A stretch of DNA of 64,000 bases, taken from contig NC_063167.1 of the NCBI RefSeq assembly GCF_023159225.1, positions 77,071,298 through 77,135,297 on the forward strand, given 5' to 3'. Every line of letters begins with the position of its first letter. Within the stretch, counting starts at the first letter, position 1. A program made the translations under genes and the position numbers. Origin of the DNA: Perognathus longimembris pacificus (Eukaryota; Chordata; Mammalia; Rodentia; Heteromyidae). The notes under the pieces are model-generated. The model was not told where the DNA came from. It saw only the letters and a program-made list of their open reading frames with translations, and made no database searches. Shown piece after piece: positions 1 through 12,639 of this stretch.

Positions 1-1744
1 AGAACATGACTCATGCAGAAGACTCTACTGAAAGGTCATGGAATCCAGGAATCCAGAGAAGTCTAGATGGCAAGGACACAATAACTAAACTTATGAGTAG
101 TTTGTGAGAAAACTGAATTCATTTCTGTGCTTCATTATGGATGAACTCCTTGCTTAACTGCTGTCCCCAACCATAAATTCAATTCATGTGCTCAGGATGA
201 AAAAATAGATATTATAATCAGGCCAAACTCACTAGCATGATCTCTCCCTTTGCATGGGAGGCCAAATGATCAGTTTAGTGATGCTAAACTTGGAGGCAAG
301 GGATATATTTCTAGAACTCAGATGCTAGGAGGTCTAGGATCTGTCAGCTAAGATCTCTACATTCTCATGGGGCTGAGGATAGGTGCTAGTCAAGATACTT
401 GGAGTGTCTTAGGGCAGGTGACCAAAGTTTGTTTTCATCAATCCATGGGTAATACATTGCTCCATGAAAGATGCTATCTCAGTCAAGTCTTGATCTAGCC
501 TGGGAATCATTCTTTCTCACTATTAGATTAGACAGGTATGTCTGGGCAAGTATTTCTTGAGTAATTACCCCAAGTTAACAAACAGGAATAACTCTTCTCT
601 GTTCCACTGAGTACCCATTTATCTCTTTCCCAGATGGTTTGATTATAATTCTATCTCCCTCTCTCCCATGGCAGCCTCTTTCATGGAAAGAAGAGTGAGG
701 TGATTAACCCAAACATTTAGATTCCTGGTAATTTCTTTCATTCTATACATTGGTATTGGAATGAACTGGAGTGTGAACTTGAGTAGTTCAGCACAGTCCT
801 CCAGAGCTCGGCCATTGCTAAGTAATAAGAGGAGAAGTCACCATAGTACTGAGAGATATGGACTAAGGTAAATTCACATGGCATCTCCAAGGGTTTCTCA
901 CATCATCCAGACACCTGGGCCTCTCTGGTCATATGTCTGGGTCCTTGGAACCTCTCAGCTTCTTGAGCAGTGGGGTCCACCCTGTGTCTCTATTCCCCTT
1001 CCTGGATTTGGGGGTGGGTGTTCAAACCATGACATATCTATGGATTAGCTCTACCTTTGGGAAGTGAAAAGATTAATTAGCAAGAAGACTGACAGAATGA
1101 TTCCCCAAAGTCGGTCTTTCTAGAGAGTCAGGATTCTCCTATCAACTTCTGAGAAATATGTCCCTAAGATCTCAGCCAGGAAACCTGCAAACAAATACAG
1201 GCCACAGTCTAAATTTGTGAAACAGAGAGCCCCATGCAGAAGACTCCTCCAAGGGCAGAGACATTGTGGAAGTGCTACCCTTGCCACCTTTGGGACATTG
1301 GGTCACTGAAATGTGTTTACAACAAAGCTAAATTATTCACACACACACCCTGTCTCCCACTTACATTAACAGTGCTTTGCGTGGCTTTGTTCAAAACCAG
1401 AAAATGAATACTATGTCTTGGAAAAATTTTCAGTCAGTCCTAAAATACAAAGCTTTTCTTTGTATAGTATACCTTATAGTATCAGTGCTGTCCTACAGAA
1501 ACATAATGAGTCATACATGTAATTTAAAATTTTCTGGTAGCCACATTAAAAAAAAGCACAAAAGGAAACAGGTGAAATTAATTTTGAGTATTTGCTTTGT
1601 TTAACCCAATATATCTCAAAACAATATCACTCCAATATGGAATTGGTATAAAATGGTAAATAAGATATTTTACATCTGGTTGCTTTTCTATTGCTGTCTT
1701 AATTCTTCAAAACTGTACATCATTTATATTTAGAGAACACCTGT
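1..1744. other. No gene or clear repeat recognised
   Basis: Ordinary mixed-composition sequence. The longest frames are under 80 codons and lack domains. Confidence 0.5.
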
Positions 1745-1970
1745 CAGGGCACTGCTAGCTCATGCCTATAATACTGAGTCAGAGGCTGACATATGAGGAT
1801 CATGATTCAAAGTCAGCTCAGGTAGAAATCTGTGTGAGACTCTTACCTCTAGTTAACCATCAAAAAGCCAGAAGTGGATATGTGGCTTAAGTAGTAGAAT
1901 GCCACCGCTGAGCAAAGAAGACAAGTGAGTGTGACAAGCCCTGAATTCAAGCATTGGTACTGGCACACAC
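1745..1970 (+). mobile_element. 7SL-Geo dimeric SINE
   Basis: B1-like left half (CTAGCTCATGCCTATAATAC), linker resembling AACCATCAAAAAGCCAGAAG, then a decayed Geo half (GTGGCTTAAGTAGTAGAATG). Confidence 0.7.
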
Positions 1971-2654
1971 AAAAATAAAGTAATGCAATTTGGGCTAGCT
2001 GCCTTTAAACTTCTCAGCAGCACATGTCTAGGGGCTCCTGGGCAGAACAGTGCACTCTCAGGACTTTTCCATCCCATGAACTTTTTGGTTAGTTGCAATT
2101 CTCCATTTTTGAACTCTGACTCCGGGAACTATTCACCCTCTCCTGTGACTATTTGGTTGTCCTTCTCTTCATTAGTATTTACATAATCCTTCTCTCAGGG
2201 AGGGCCTAAAGTTTCCCTGTCCAGGTTGAGCATGTACAGTCTCCAGAAGCTGCTCATAACAACAGTGCTCTCCATGAGGCCATGAGTTCAGTCATGGGTC
2301 AGTGGTGGCTGTAAGTATTCACATTTCTGCTTTCTGATCTGCTTCGGAGAAGATCAGGGACCGCTGTCTTAGAATGCACCACTTGCCATGACTCCTAAGT
2401 GCCCTTCTGACAGCTCTGTGAGGTTGCAAACTCTCAACATTGATTCATTACTTTACTGTCCCCCTGTGTCCTGTATGCTCTACAGCACAACACTCTGAAG
2501 GTGCTAGTCAGGGGTGAGATGAAGCCTGTGGTCATGAAACTAACTTGTCAGACTAACCTGAACATCCCTGAAGTGATCAACAGACATCATGTTCTAGCCA
2601 GACAAACTGCCTGATTTAAAAGGCTTAGAATGTGTAGCTCACAGAAGTCTGCCT

Positions 2655-2965
2655 AGTTTTCAGGGTGTGGTGGCAGACATGCCAATCATAATAGCTACTA
2701 GAGAGGTGAAAATAGGAACAACCCTAGGCAAAAGTTAAAGACACCCTAACATGAAAAATAGGCTGACTGTGGTAGTTCACATCTATAGTCCTAGCTAAAG
2801 GGAAGGCAGAGATAGGAGAATCACAGTCTGAGGCTGGCCCGAGGCAAAAAAGCATTAGACCCTGTCTGAAAAATTAAAAAGTGAAAAGGGCTGGAGGCAT
2901 GTGGCACAAGTGGTAAGTGAAAGGCTATGAGTCCAAACACCAGTACTAACCCCAAATAAGGTCTG
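2655..2965 (+). mobile_element. Multi-monomer SINE: two B1-like units plus a tRNA-like end
   Basis: Monomer 1 starts near 2660 (GTGTGGTGGCAGACATGCC), monomer 2 at about 2762 (GACTGTGGTAGTTCACATC), then a tRNA-like part with GTGGCACAAGTGGTAAGTG and GAGTCCAAACACC. Confidence 0.65.
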
Positions 2966-3587
2966 TGTACTCATACTTGTGTATACTCAGAAGAACAGCT
3001 TGAATGAATGATGAAAACATTCTGAAAGGATAGTAAGGTGTTTTTTGGTTTTTCTTTTGGTAAGTATTCTTATTTTGCAGTCACATAATATATAGTAAAT
3101 TCAGTGAGCTCAGATTAGCAGTAGCACAAAGATATAAAAATAATCTTGTTATAAACATAGAACAACATATGGCTACAGGACACTGTGAGCTGCTTCCCCC
3201 AAGTAAGCAAATTACATTAGCCTGTACCATTATCTATCATTATTGTTTTTTTGTTTGTTTCTCAGCCGTGTGCCTTACACGACTGCAAACTACGCAAGGC
3301 TAAATACTCAAACATATATATTTTATTCACCTCATATATCCACAGATATAGAAATGCCTAAAATTAGTATGAATAGAATAAATGAACTGGTGAATCTTTC
3401 AACAAAAGCTACTAACCTGACAGTCTGTTCACAAATCACTGTTACTGATATCAACCTCAAAAGCAGTTGACTCACTTTTTTCAGTAGTTAATGCATGTTA
3501 CTTCTTTTTTAAAAAAATTTTTTGAGAAGTCTTTATTTAACTAGGCCTTTAGCCCTCGTTTAGTCCTTACCCCAACTCAGTAAACTT

Positions 3588-3712
3588 TCCATTTTAGAAA
3601 GGCAACTAAACTCAGAGAATACTTGTTCCTACTCAAGATAATGCATTAGATAAGTAACACAACTGGATTTGAACCCAAGCAATGTGACTCCAAAGTGATG
3701 TTACAATTCCCA
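3588..3712 (+). repeat. MIR fragment
   Basis: Core-like order: AAACTCAGAGAATACTTG, AAGTAACACAACTGGATTTG, AACCCAAGCAATGTGACTCC. Confidence 0.65.
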
Positions 3713-4524
3713 TTCACCAAGGAATCCTAATTTCCTCTTGTAATATGTATGCATGATTTTATTCTTCAGAGCAGAGCATTGTGCCCAGTCCACAAAGTAA
3801 ACTGATTTTCTTCACATCATACTTTTCTGGCCATCTGTATGTCCACCTGGCTTATTGTCTGAAGAAAGAATTGTAGATGTTCAGTAACTCTTGATAATCT
3901 TGGCAAGTTTCCCAATGCATGTTACTTCTTAAAAGGAAAGTTATTATAACTAGGAAATCAATCATTTAAATTCATTAATTAAACTTTGTAAATGTTTCCA
4001 GGCTTTTCCCAGAGTGGATGGAAGTGGTAAGGATGCTGGCTTCACAAGAGCTAGGAGTGTAAGTTCAGTGGTTGGATTAGGTTAGATTCAGGCCTGGTTA
4101 ATGGATGTCTTTACCTTCCAGATCAGCTTAGTAAAGCTTCATTCTGTTTGGTTCTACAGGTGCTTGCAGTGCCTTTTGGTGCTCTTAGGTGCCTAATATG
4201 AATTACATAGTGTTTCTGTGCACAGAAGACTAAGTCTACTACACAGAGACAACCTTGACAATTTTGATACACACTGAGGTTTCCAAGTATGGACTCTGTG
4301 ACGTATGACTCAGAGGGAAGGTAGCATGTTTTCCTGGTGCACTGGGGAAGACTTCACAATGAAGGCAATGTGCATACATGCCCTTGAAAAGCCCTTGGCA
4401 CATGACATCTGCTGTCCTCTCTTTTGCTATGAACTCTGTTCCTCAGGTTCCCGCCTATATCACTATTTCTCCATCTGTTGTCTTGGCATTTACCATTATC
4501 TGGACTTCTTTTTTTGTTGTTAAA

Positions 4525-4610
4525 AAATGTTTGCACTCATTACCTGACTTATATAACTGTAACCCTTCCATATATCACCTTGATAATAACAATTTAAAAA
4601 TAGGTAAGAA
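4525..4610 (+). repeat. Terminal piece of the same L1-type 3' UTR
   Basis: CCTGACTTATATAACTGTAACCC to CACCTTGATAATAACAATTT resembles the last 70 bases of 20355-20645. Confidence 0.5.
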
Positions 4611-4616
4611 AAAAAA

Positions 4617-4697
4617 TGTTTGCAGTGCTAGAGATTGAACTCAGGGTTTCTCAAACGCTAGACAAGCACTCTATCATTGAGCTATACCTCCAGCCAC
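4617..4697 (-). mobile_element. Plain ID-type SINE (tRNA-Ala-derived)
   Basis: Reverse complement reads as an ID element (GGTATAGCTCAATGATAGAG, then GAGTTCAATCTCTAGCAC) without any Geo half. Confidence 0.75.
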
Positions 4698-5400
4698 CAA
4701 AACTATGCTGATACATGTTTATGTACTTGTTTTTTGACTGTCTGCCATATTCCCCAAGAACATAAGCACTGTGAGTGCAGAGACCTGTTTTTCTTTGTGC
4801 ATTGTGTTTTAATACACAGTGCCTCAAAATGCATCAAGGATATCATAAGAACCCTGGAAATTCTTGTAACCCTTCTGCTTCCCCATCTCAGCAGCAGTAA
4901 GGAGCCACTGCAATTTTTCATGGCAAAAGGCACTTGATAGATTTCCTCTGGAAAAATCATTCTGACTGTGGACTTAGGATGGAGCCAAGGAAATATGAAC
5001 TTAGGGTGAGAAGAATTGGGTGGTTCTTAGTACTCATTTAGCTATGAGTGTGAGATATGAATTGAAGCAGGAAACATGAAGGGGCAGGTTGATTCCATGA
5101 CTTATGTCTAATGAAGAATGTTCAATTAACACTGGCCTTCACACTAATCCTCAGAGGCCTTGCCTATTCCCACCCCCAGAATTTATAGATATATCTCTTT
5201 TTCCTGGCAACTTCCTTTCTGGACCTCTGCATTTTATTTAGATCTCCACTCACACATCACCTTCTTCTTTTTTTCATGAATTATTGTCTCTTTAAAAGTT
5301 CTTCTTTAAAGGTAAAAATACAGCTTCCACTAGTCACATACATACATGCTAGAGGCCACAGACCAAGTAGAAATTTTGTTCATCAAAAAGTTATTAACAG

Positions 5401-5612
5401 GGGCTGGGGATATAGCCTAGTGGCAAGAGTGCCTGCCTCGGATACACGAGGCCCTAGGTTCGATTCCCCAGCACCACATATACAGAAAACGGCCAGAAGC
5501 GGCGCTGTGGCTCAAGTGGCAGAGTGCTAGCCTTGAGCGGGAAGAAGCCAGGGACAGGGACAGTGCTCAGGCCCTGAGTCCAAGGCCCAGGACTGGCCAA
5601 AAAAAAAAAAAA
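5401..5612 (+). mobile_element. IDL-Geo SINE (proximal copy of the duplication)
   Basis: ID-like left half with A and B boxes, Geo right half, A-tail. Duplications AAAAAGTTATTAAC at 5385-5398 and 5613-5626. Diagnostic features: TAGTGG near 5417 and a doubled GGGACA near 5551. Confidence 0.95.
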
Positions 5613-5626
5613 AAAAAGTTATTAAC

Positions 5627-5840
5627 GGGCTGGGAACATGGCCTAGTGGCAAGAGTGCTTGACTTGTATACATGAAGCTCTGGGTTCGATTCCCCAGCAC
5701 CACATATATAGAAAACGGCCAGAAGTGGCGCTGTGGCACAAGTGGCAGAGTGCTAGCCTTGAGCAAAGAGAAGCCAGGGACAGTGTTCAGGCCCTGAGTC
5801 TAAGGCCCAGGGCTGGCAAAAAAAAAAAAAACAACAAAAA
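5627..5840 (+). mobile_element. IDL-Geo SINE, older, adjacent
   Basis: Second dimeric SINE immediately after the first one's duplication, beginning GGGCTGGGAACATGG, with an interrupted A-tail. The younger SINE landed in the short repeat at its 5' border. Confidence 0.93.
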
Positions 5841-5844
5841 GTTA

Positions 5845-6950
5845 ACAGCTTCAGTGAGTTATGCCAATAGTCTCAGTATAAATCCCTAGCCCCCAACCAA
5901 TGATAGCTCAGGAGAGGTCCCACCTGAAAAAAAAAAAATCCTGGCCAGGAAGTAAGGCTTAAGTCCTAACTATCCAGAACTGGTTACCTACATCAACAGG
6001 AGGACATAGTACCATCTCCTTGATAAGACAACATAGAACTATAGCATAAGTCCTTTCTTACCAATAGCATAAAAAGATAAGAAGCCTCAGACTGTGTCCT
6101 CTCCCTCTTACTCTCCAAAAAGGACAGAAGAATGACCATCAATGGCTAATGGCAGTTTCAGGAAAGCAACACCAAGGGCTGGCTTCATACTCAAGAGAGA
6201 ATTCTGCCTCTCCTCTTCATGGCTTCTGGTACTGGACATCCTTGAGATTTCTTTAGTAGTGATCTACAGAAGTGATCTCTGAACTTATACTCTTCCACAT
6301 CACTTTGTTATATCGTCCTACCCTGACTACTTTATCTAAAGTATCCCTTCTCATACTCTAGTTTTGTCTTTCTTCCTGGCATATGGACTCCTTGTCATTT
6401 CCTTACATACACACATTAATCTGCCTTGCTTACCACTTTATGTCCAATGGAGAGCAACTCAAAGGATATGTTTGCTGCGTGACTAGGTTAGATCGGCTCT
6501 GAAGGTAGTTAATAAGAGAGACTGTGAGTCATCTGGAAATTGAAATAACAGAAATAGGGCTCTTGGTAGAAATTTCAGATCCATAGGGAAGCTCTTCACT
6601 GAGACAGAAGCAAGTAAGCCTTTATTTGGCAGCATAAAACATTGCTGGACACATTCTAGGACCACCATTAGTCTAAAATGAATGAGAGCACCTTAATTGC
6701 TTTTCCAGTTACTGTATATTGACTAGTTTAAAACTGCATCCCCAATGACTTCCTTTTCTCCAGAGATTTTTTGAAATGTATACTGTATATAACAGTATAT
6801 ATACCAGTGAACCTTTGCTGGTTTTACTAAACCATTTGGTACTATGGGTTCTTTTACATTATTTTCTTGATGGTTCCTCAGCATTATAGCCAACAATGCA
6901 ATTAATACAAATCTAGTTTGAATTTATAACAAGTTAATCTCAATAGCACT
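5845..6950. other. Unique part of the duplicated unit, no gene seen
   Basis: About 1.1 kb repeated at 7790-8895. No domain-bearing frame, RNA gene or clear repeat family was recognised. Confidence 0.6.
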
Positions 6951-6951
6951 A

Positions 6952-7030
6952 ACACACACACACACACACACACACCCCACCACCACCACCACCACCACCA
7001 CCACCACCACCACCACCATCACCACCACCT
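6952..7030. repeat. (CA)n followed by (CCA)n microsatellite, unit 1
   Basis: A CA run directly abuts about 15 CCA/ACC triplets; length differs from the unit 2 copy. Confidence 0.97.
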
Positions 7031-7037
7031 TGACTCT

Positions 7038-7325
7038 TAGCCAGGCACTGCTGGTTCATGCCTATAATCCTAGCTATTTGGGAGTCAGATATTGAGAGCA
7101 TTTTGGTTCAAGGCCAGCCTAAGCAGAAAAGTTTTAAATAGCTAGGCATACTGGTACTTTTCTGTCATCCTAAATTATGTTAGAGGCTAAGGTTGGGGGA
7201 TAGCAATTTCTGGCCCATCTTGATTGAGAAGTCTGTGATAATCCATCTCAATGGATGGATGCTGTCATCCCAGCAATGAGAGCCTAAAATACATGGGTCC
7301 TGTTTCAAAAATAACCAGTAAAAAG
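7038..7325 (+). repeat. Old multi-monomer B1-like SINE, unit 1
   Basis: Two to three degenerate 7SL-like monomers in series (motifs like 'catgcctataatcctagct' and 'gttcaaggccagcc'). Confidence 0.65.
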
Positions 7326-7347
7326 TAGAATTAAAGGTATGAATCAG

Positions 7348-7556
7348 GGGCTGGGGATATAGCCTAGCGGCAAGAGTGCCTGCCTCGGATACACGAGGCC
7401 CTAGGTTCGATTCCCCAGCACCACATATACAGAAAACGGCCAGAAGCGGCGCTGTGGCTCAAGTGGCAGAGTGCTAGCCTTGAGCGGGAAGAAGCCAGGG
7501 ACAGGGACAGTGCTCAGGCCCTGAGTCCAAGGCCCAGGACTGGCCAAAAAAAAAAA
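7348..7556 (+). mobile_element. Hybrid IDL-Geo SINE at the duplication junction
   Basis: Left flank and 5' variant (TAGCGG) match the distal SINE at 9289. The 3' variant (doubled GGGACA) and right flank AAAAAGTTATTAAC (7557-7570) match the proximal SINE at 5401. This is the product expected from unequal crossing-over. Confidence 0.94.
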
Positions 7557-7570
7557 AAAAAGTTATTAAC

Positions 7571-7783
7571 GGGCTGGGAACATGGCCTAGTGGCAAGAGT
7601 GCTTGACTTGTATACATGAAGCTCTGGGTTCGATTCCCCAGCACCACATATATAGAAAACGGCCAGAAGTGGCGCTGTGGCACAAGTGGCAGAGTGCTAG
7701 CCTTGAGCAAAGAGAAGCCAGGGACAGTGCTCAGGCCCTGAGTCTAAGGCCCAGGGCTGGCAAAAAAAAAAAAACAACAAAAA
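7571..7783 (+). mobile_element. IDL-Geo SINE, duplicate of 5627-5840
   Basis: Copy carried by unit 2; one T/C difference and tail-length differences from unit 1. Confidence 0.93.
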
Positions 7784-8898
7784 GTTAACAGCTTCAGTGA
7801 GTTATGCCAATAGTCTCAGTATAAATCCCTAGCCCCCAACCAATGATAGCTCAGGAGAGGTCCCACCTGAAAAAAAAAAAAAAAATCCTGGCCAGGAAGT
7901 AAGGCTTAAGTCCTAACTATCCAGAACTGGTTACCTACATCAACAGGAGGACATAGTACCATCTCCTTGATAAGACAACATAGAACTATAGCATAAGTCC
8001 TTTCTTACCAATAGCATAAAAAGATAAGAAGCCTCAGACTGTGTCCTCTCCCTCTTACTCTCCAAAAAGGACAGAAGAATGACCATCAATGGCTAATGGC
8101 AGTTTCAGGAAAGCAACACCAAGGGCTGGCTTCATACTCAAGAGAGAATTCTGCCTCTCCTCTTCATGGCTTCTGGTACTGGACATCCTTGAGATTTCTT
8201 TAGTAGTGATCTACAGAAGTGATCTCTGAACTTATACTCTTCCACATCACTTTGTTATATCGTCCTACCCTGACTACTTTATCTAAAGTATCCCTTCTCA
8301 TACTCTAGTTTTGTCTTTCTTCCTGGCATATGGACTCCTTGTCATTTCCTTACATACACACATTAATCTGCCTTGCTTACCACTTTATGTCCAATGGAGA
8401 GCAACTCAAAGGATATGTTTGCTGCGTGACTAGGTTAGATCGGCTCTGAAGGTAGTTAATAAGAGAGACTGTGAGTCATCTGGAAATTGAAATAACAGAA
8501 ATAGGGCTCTTGGTAGAAATTTCAGATCCATAGGGAAGCTCTTCACTGAGACAGAAGCAAGTAAGCCTTTATTTGGCAGCATAAAACATTGCTGGACACA
8601 TTCTAGGACCACCATTAGTCTAAAATGAATGAGAGCACCTTAATTGCTTTTCCAGTTACTGTATATTGACTAGTTTAAAACTGCATCCCCAATGACTTCC
8701 TTTTCTCCAGAGATTTTTTGAAATGTATACTGTATATAACAGTATATATACCAGTGAACCTTTGCTGGTTTTACTAAACCATTTGGTACTATGGGTTCTT
8801 TTACATTATTTTCTTGATGGTTCCTCAGCATTATAGCCAACAATGCAATTAATACAAATCTAGTTTGAATTTATAACAAGTTAATCTCAATAGCACTA

Positions 8899-8971
8899 AC
8901 ACACACACACACACACACACACCCCACCACCACCACCACCACCACCACCACCACCACCATCACCACCACCT
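8899..8971. repeat. (CA)n followed by (CCA)n microsatellite, unit 2
   Basis: Same compound repeat as at 6952, with a longer CA and shorter CCA part. Confidence 0.97.
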
Positions 8972-8983
8972 TGACTCTTAGCC

Positions 8984-9265
8984 AGGCACTGCTGGTTCAT
9001 GCCTATAATCCTAGCTATTTGGGAGTCAGATATTGAGAGCATTTTGGTTCAAGGCCAGCCTAAGCAGAAAAGTTTTAAATAGCTAGGCATACTGGTACTT
9101 TTCTGTCATCCTAAATTATGTTAGAGGCTAAGGTTGGGGGATAGCAATTTCTGGCCCATCTTGATTGAGAAGTCTGTGATAATCCATCTCAATGGATGGA
9201 TGCTGTCATCCCAGCAATGAGAGCCTAAAATACATGGGTCCTGTTTCAAAAATAACCAGTAAAAA
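8984..9265 (+). repeat. Old multi-monomer B1-like SINE, unit 2
   Basis: Duplicate of 7038-7325. Confidence 0.65.
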
Positions 9266-9288
9266 GTAGAATTAAAGGTATGAATCAG

Positions 9289-9487
9289 GGGCTGGGGATA
9301 TAGCCTAGCGGCAAGAGTGCCTGCCTCGGATACACGAGGCCCTAGGTTCGATTCCCCAGCACCACATATACAGAAAACGGCCAGAAGCGGCGCTGTGGCT
9401 CAAGTGGCAGAGTGCTAGCCTTGAGCGGGAAGAAGCCAGGGACAGTGCTCAGGCCCTGAGTCCAAGGCCCAGGACTGGCCAAAAAAA
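9289..9487 (+). mobile_element. IDL-Geo SINE (distal copy)
   Basis: Flanked by AAAGGTATGAATCAG at 9274-9288 and 9488-9502. Carries TAGCGG and a single GGGACA. Confidence 0.95.
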
Positions 9488-10704
9488 AAAGGTATGAATC
9501 AGCAGTAAAATGTCTAGCTAGCAAGTGAGAAGCCTGGAGTTCAAACTCCAGTAGACAAATGAACAGCAATAACAAGAACAAGTTCATTTCTACAGAGTTC
9601 TATTTTTTCTGCTCTCACTTTTGTGTTGTTATTATTATCATACAAATTTCAATTCTCATTGAAATTTCTGTTGTATACTGGTGCCACAGATTTATAATTG
9701 TTTTTATGCAGTTGCCTTTGAAATCAGATAAGTAAAAAGTTTCCAAAAAACAAACACACCATCTTTCATCCTATGTACTTATCATTACGAATGCTTCTTA
9801 CTTCATTGGATTCATATTATTGTCTAGAAACCCCAAAAGATGTACTATAGTATGTTCTATTGGGTAGGCTTACTGAAGTAGTAGAGTGTCAATCAATCAA
9901 TCAAGCCACACAATGTAAGGCAGGCAGACAGACACAGAGAGAGAGAGAGTTCTATGTTTAAGCTGGACTTTTAAGAAGATGGGAAAAAAGAGTATTTACT
10001 TGTGGCATGTTTAGTGGGAAAAATAGCTCTACAGAGAACCCAGAACATTTGAAAATGATCTTTTTGGATGACCTAGCAGTGAGAATGGGGTATTGAAGTC
10101 TCCCACTGTTAATGTGCTGGAGTCTATCAGTTTTCTGGAAGTGAACCTTTAATGGAACCAAGTGTTATGTTCTTATATTGTCCTAGTGTAATATTATTTA
10201 GGAATACTTCACAAATGACAGGAAAGAATTTAACAGAGGGGAAAAAATAAAGTTCACTGTAAATTATTAACTTCAAGGAAATTAACCAGGGCTTAATTGA
10301 AAATGTAGATTCATGGGGCACAATTACCATTTGTTCACAGTAATGGGTGATATAATCATGTTTCTTTTTTTGATGCAATAATCACATTTTGGGAACCTAT
10401 GTATTTCTGGCACCAAGAAGCACAGATTATGTACACAATACTCCTTAACCTCCTAATAGAATTTTCTCCATGTCACATGTGCAAAAAGAGCCAAAACAAA
10501 AACCAACATTATTCCCTAAATTGTTGGAGAGGTACATTTCATTATGTTTTCAACAAATGCAGCAAGAATGCAACAAGAGATATCCATACCTTTGAAAACA
10601 GTGATTTAAGGTTTTTTTTTCTTCAAGTCCTTTTGTAGTCTCTGTGTTCAAGTTAACTTGGTCTTGCTATCAGCCTGTATGAACAGCTTGCATGTACAAG
10701 GAGG

Positions 10705-10920
10705 ATGGTAAATCACAGTAGTTAAGGCTTGAGCTTCAGGCCAGAGCTGGATTCAAGTTCTAGTTCTGCCACTCACAACTTTATCATTTAGCAAGGTACT
10801 GAGTTCTCACAGTCTAGTTTCCAAACCTGGAAAGTGGGGATGAAATTATTAGTTACTTCATGTTGTTATTGTGTAATTTTTGAAAAGCAATAAAGAACAC
10901 AGAGACTAGCACAAAAGTTA
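10705..10920 (+). repeat. MIR, nearly full length
   Basis: TAGTTAAGGCTTGAGCTTCA, GATTCAAGTTCTAGTTCTGC, then AAACCTGGAAAGTGGGGATG. Confidence 0.75.
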
Positions 10921-11363
10921 AAAGCCCGAAAAATACAGCATTGAAGAATAGATAGCTCAGAGCAGGAAGGAGAGTTTCTTTCCCCCAGGAACCATAGAGG
11001 ACAGCTGTGATTATTCTTACTGTTCTTTAAGCCTCAACATTAACTTTATCAGGAGATGTGGATATTTCTGAGAAACAGGGTGAATACTTGTATAGCCTGA
11101 GGTACCCTTAATTCTTTTCCAAATGCCCTACCAGGAAAGTCCCAGAACCTATTCTCTCATGTGATTAGAGTGCTTATGAAGCTTGAAAATAAACAAATGA
11201 AAAGAGCACACAAACAGTCAAAGAGATGGAACAACATTTATCATTAAAAGCCTTAATTCTTCAACAAAAAATTCACTACCATCTCATCTTTTGTAAATAA
11301 TTCTTACAAAATCTGTACATATATATGTGTGAATATATTTTATTTCTAGTCAAGGCTTTGAAG

Positions 11364-11365
<2 letters not shown>

Positions 11366-11405
<40 letters not shown>
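11366..11405. repeat. (CA)n microsatellite
   Basis: About 20 CA units. Confidence 0.97.
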
Positions 11406-11408
<3 letters not shown>

Positions 11409-12639
11409 CTCAATATCAAATGTCAGGAAAATGGAGGAAACAGGCTGGATTCTATCTTCCACAGGCAAGGACTGTTTATTGAGATAGAGCAATGAGGGAC
11501 ACAGCCTTCCCAAGGGCTTGGAGACTGTGTGTGCAAGCTGGGACAGGAGCTGTGTTTTATGAGTTTTGAGCAAGGAGGCAGAGGTTAATGAAAAAGCCAT
11601 CAGGTCAAGGGAGGTGGGGGGCTTTTAAACAGTTGCGCCCATGGTGGAATGTTTACAGCCAGGCTTAGATAGATTGCCCTGCTGGAGTCAAGGCAGTCTG
11701 CACTTACCTTTGGTGGCTTGCCTGGTACCTGTATGCACCTGGGAAAATGGGGTAGGAATCAATCCTTCATATTTCATGTTTGGATACATAGAAAGAATGG
11801 GCCTAGAGGGGAGAGAGAAGTCCTTCACTAAATAAATATCTTAGAAGCCTTTCCAAAATAGTAAATCCAAACACTATTCCTTCTATTTTCCCAGCCTCTC
11901 TCCCTCAAATGAATACTTCTGTTTTCTTTAGAAACCCAAGATAGTTTAACTTCATTTCTTAGTGAAGAGCTTCTCCTCTGAAATACTTAAAATTATTTTA
12001 AGTAAATTAGTTTTGCCTCAAGTTATTGGAACCAGTGAGCAGTATTTTAGAATCTCAACAGAGATGCGAAGCAGGATAACAATTGCATTTTTGGAAAAAG
12101 AAGGAAAATATAATCTATGGTACAGAAAGTTTTAACTGTAGTTCTATCTAAGATAGATAAATCTGCCAGGACATGAATATACTTCATTGGGTAAAATAAA
12201 CAGCTACAGTCTGAATTTTTTTCTTCAGAACTTTAGGAGTGTGAAGGACCTGGGTATTGTGTTTGTTTAGATGCCAAAGACTGAAGTCACAATGACCCCA
12301 GGCGAAATGAGATATCCCAGCTACTGTGAGATAGTTAAGAAGCATTTCTGAGTGACCAGAAACTTTCCCTAGAGTTCATATACACAGGTGATTTTCTGTG
12401 TCTACTTTGTGGAGATATTTATGTAGACATAGGTTCTTCCTCATTCTCCAGAACTCTAGATGTTCCTGTAACAGTTTCCTCTCACAAGCTAACTCACAAA
12501 TTTTCCCTGAGGCTAGGGGAGGGGTGGAGGAAAGCAGAACTGTAAAGATCTGAGCAAATGAGATGGTTCCTTTCTTTTCTTTCTCTGCCTTAGCATAGAA
12601 ATCTCTTGAATGTTTCTCTCAAATAGGCAATTGTCTTCT

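Larger units (their letters stand above)
5401..7347 (+). repeat. Tandem segmental duplication, unit 1
   Basis: A 1947-bp unit: IDL-Geo SINE, second adjacent IDL-Geo SINE, about 1.1 kb of unique sequence, CA and CCA microsatellites and an old B1-like SINE. It recurs head to tail at 7348. Differences by eye are homopolymer or microsatellite lengths plus an occasional substitution (e.g. T at 5783 versus C in unit 2). Confidence 0.95.
7348..9288 (+). repeat. Tandem segmental duplication, unit 2
   Basis: 1941-bp copy of 5401-7347 in the same orientation, followed by a third SINE at 9289. Near-identity of the unique part indicates a very recent event. Confidence 0.95.
9503..12639. other. Unassigned stretch apart from the listed MIR and CA repeat
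   Basis: No coding frame or RNA gene seen. Short GACA/GAGA and AATC runs occur at 9890-9950. Confidence 0.5.

Noticed and set aside
6976..7030. Possible CRISPR-like or satellite array
   Set aside because: Only a CCA triplet microsatellite duplicated with its neighbourhood; eukaryotic context.
5527..7788. Repeated 60-80-codon frames on both strands
   Set aside because: Identical frames recur wherever IDL-Geo SINEs occur (9342, 34060, 50567); they are SINE sequence, not proteins.
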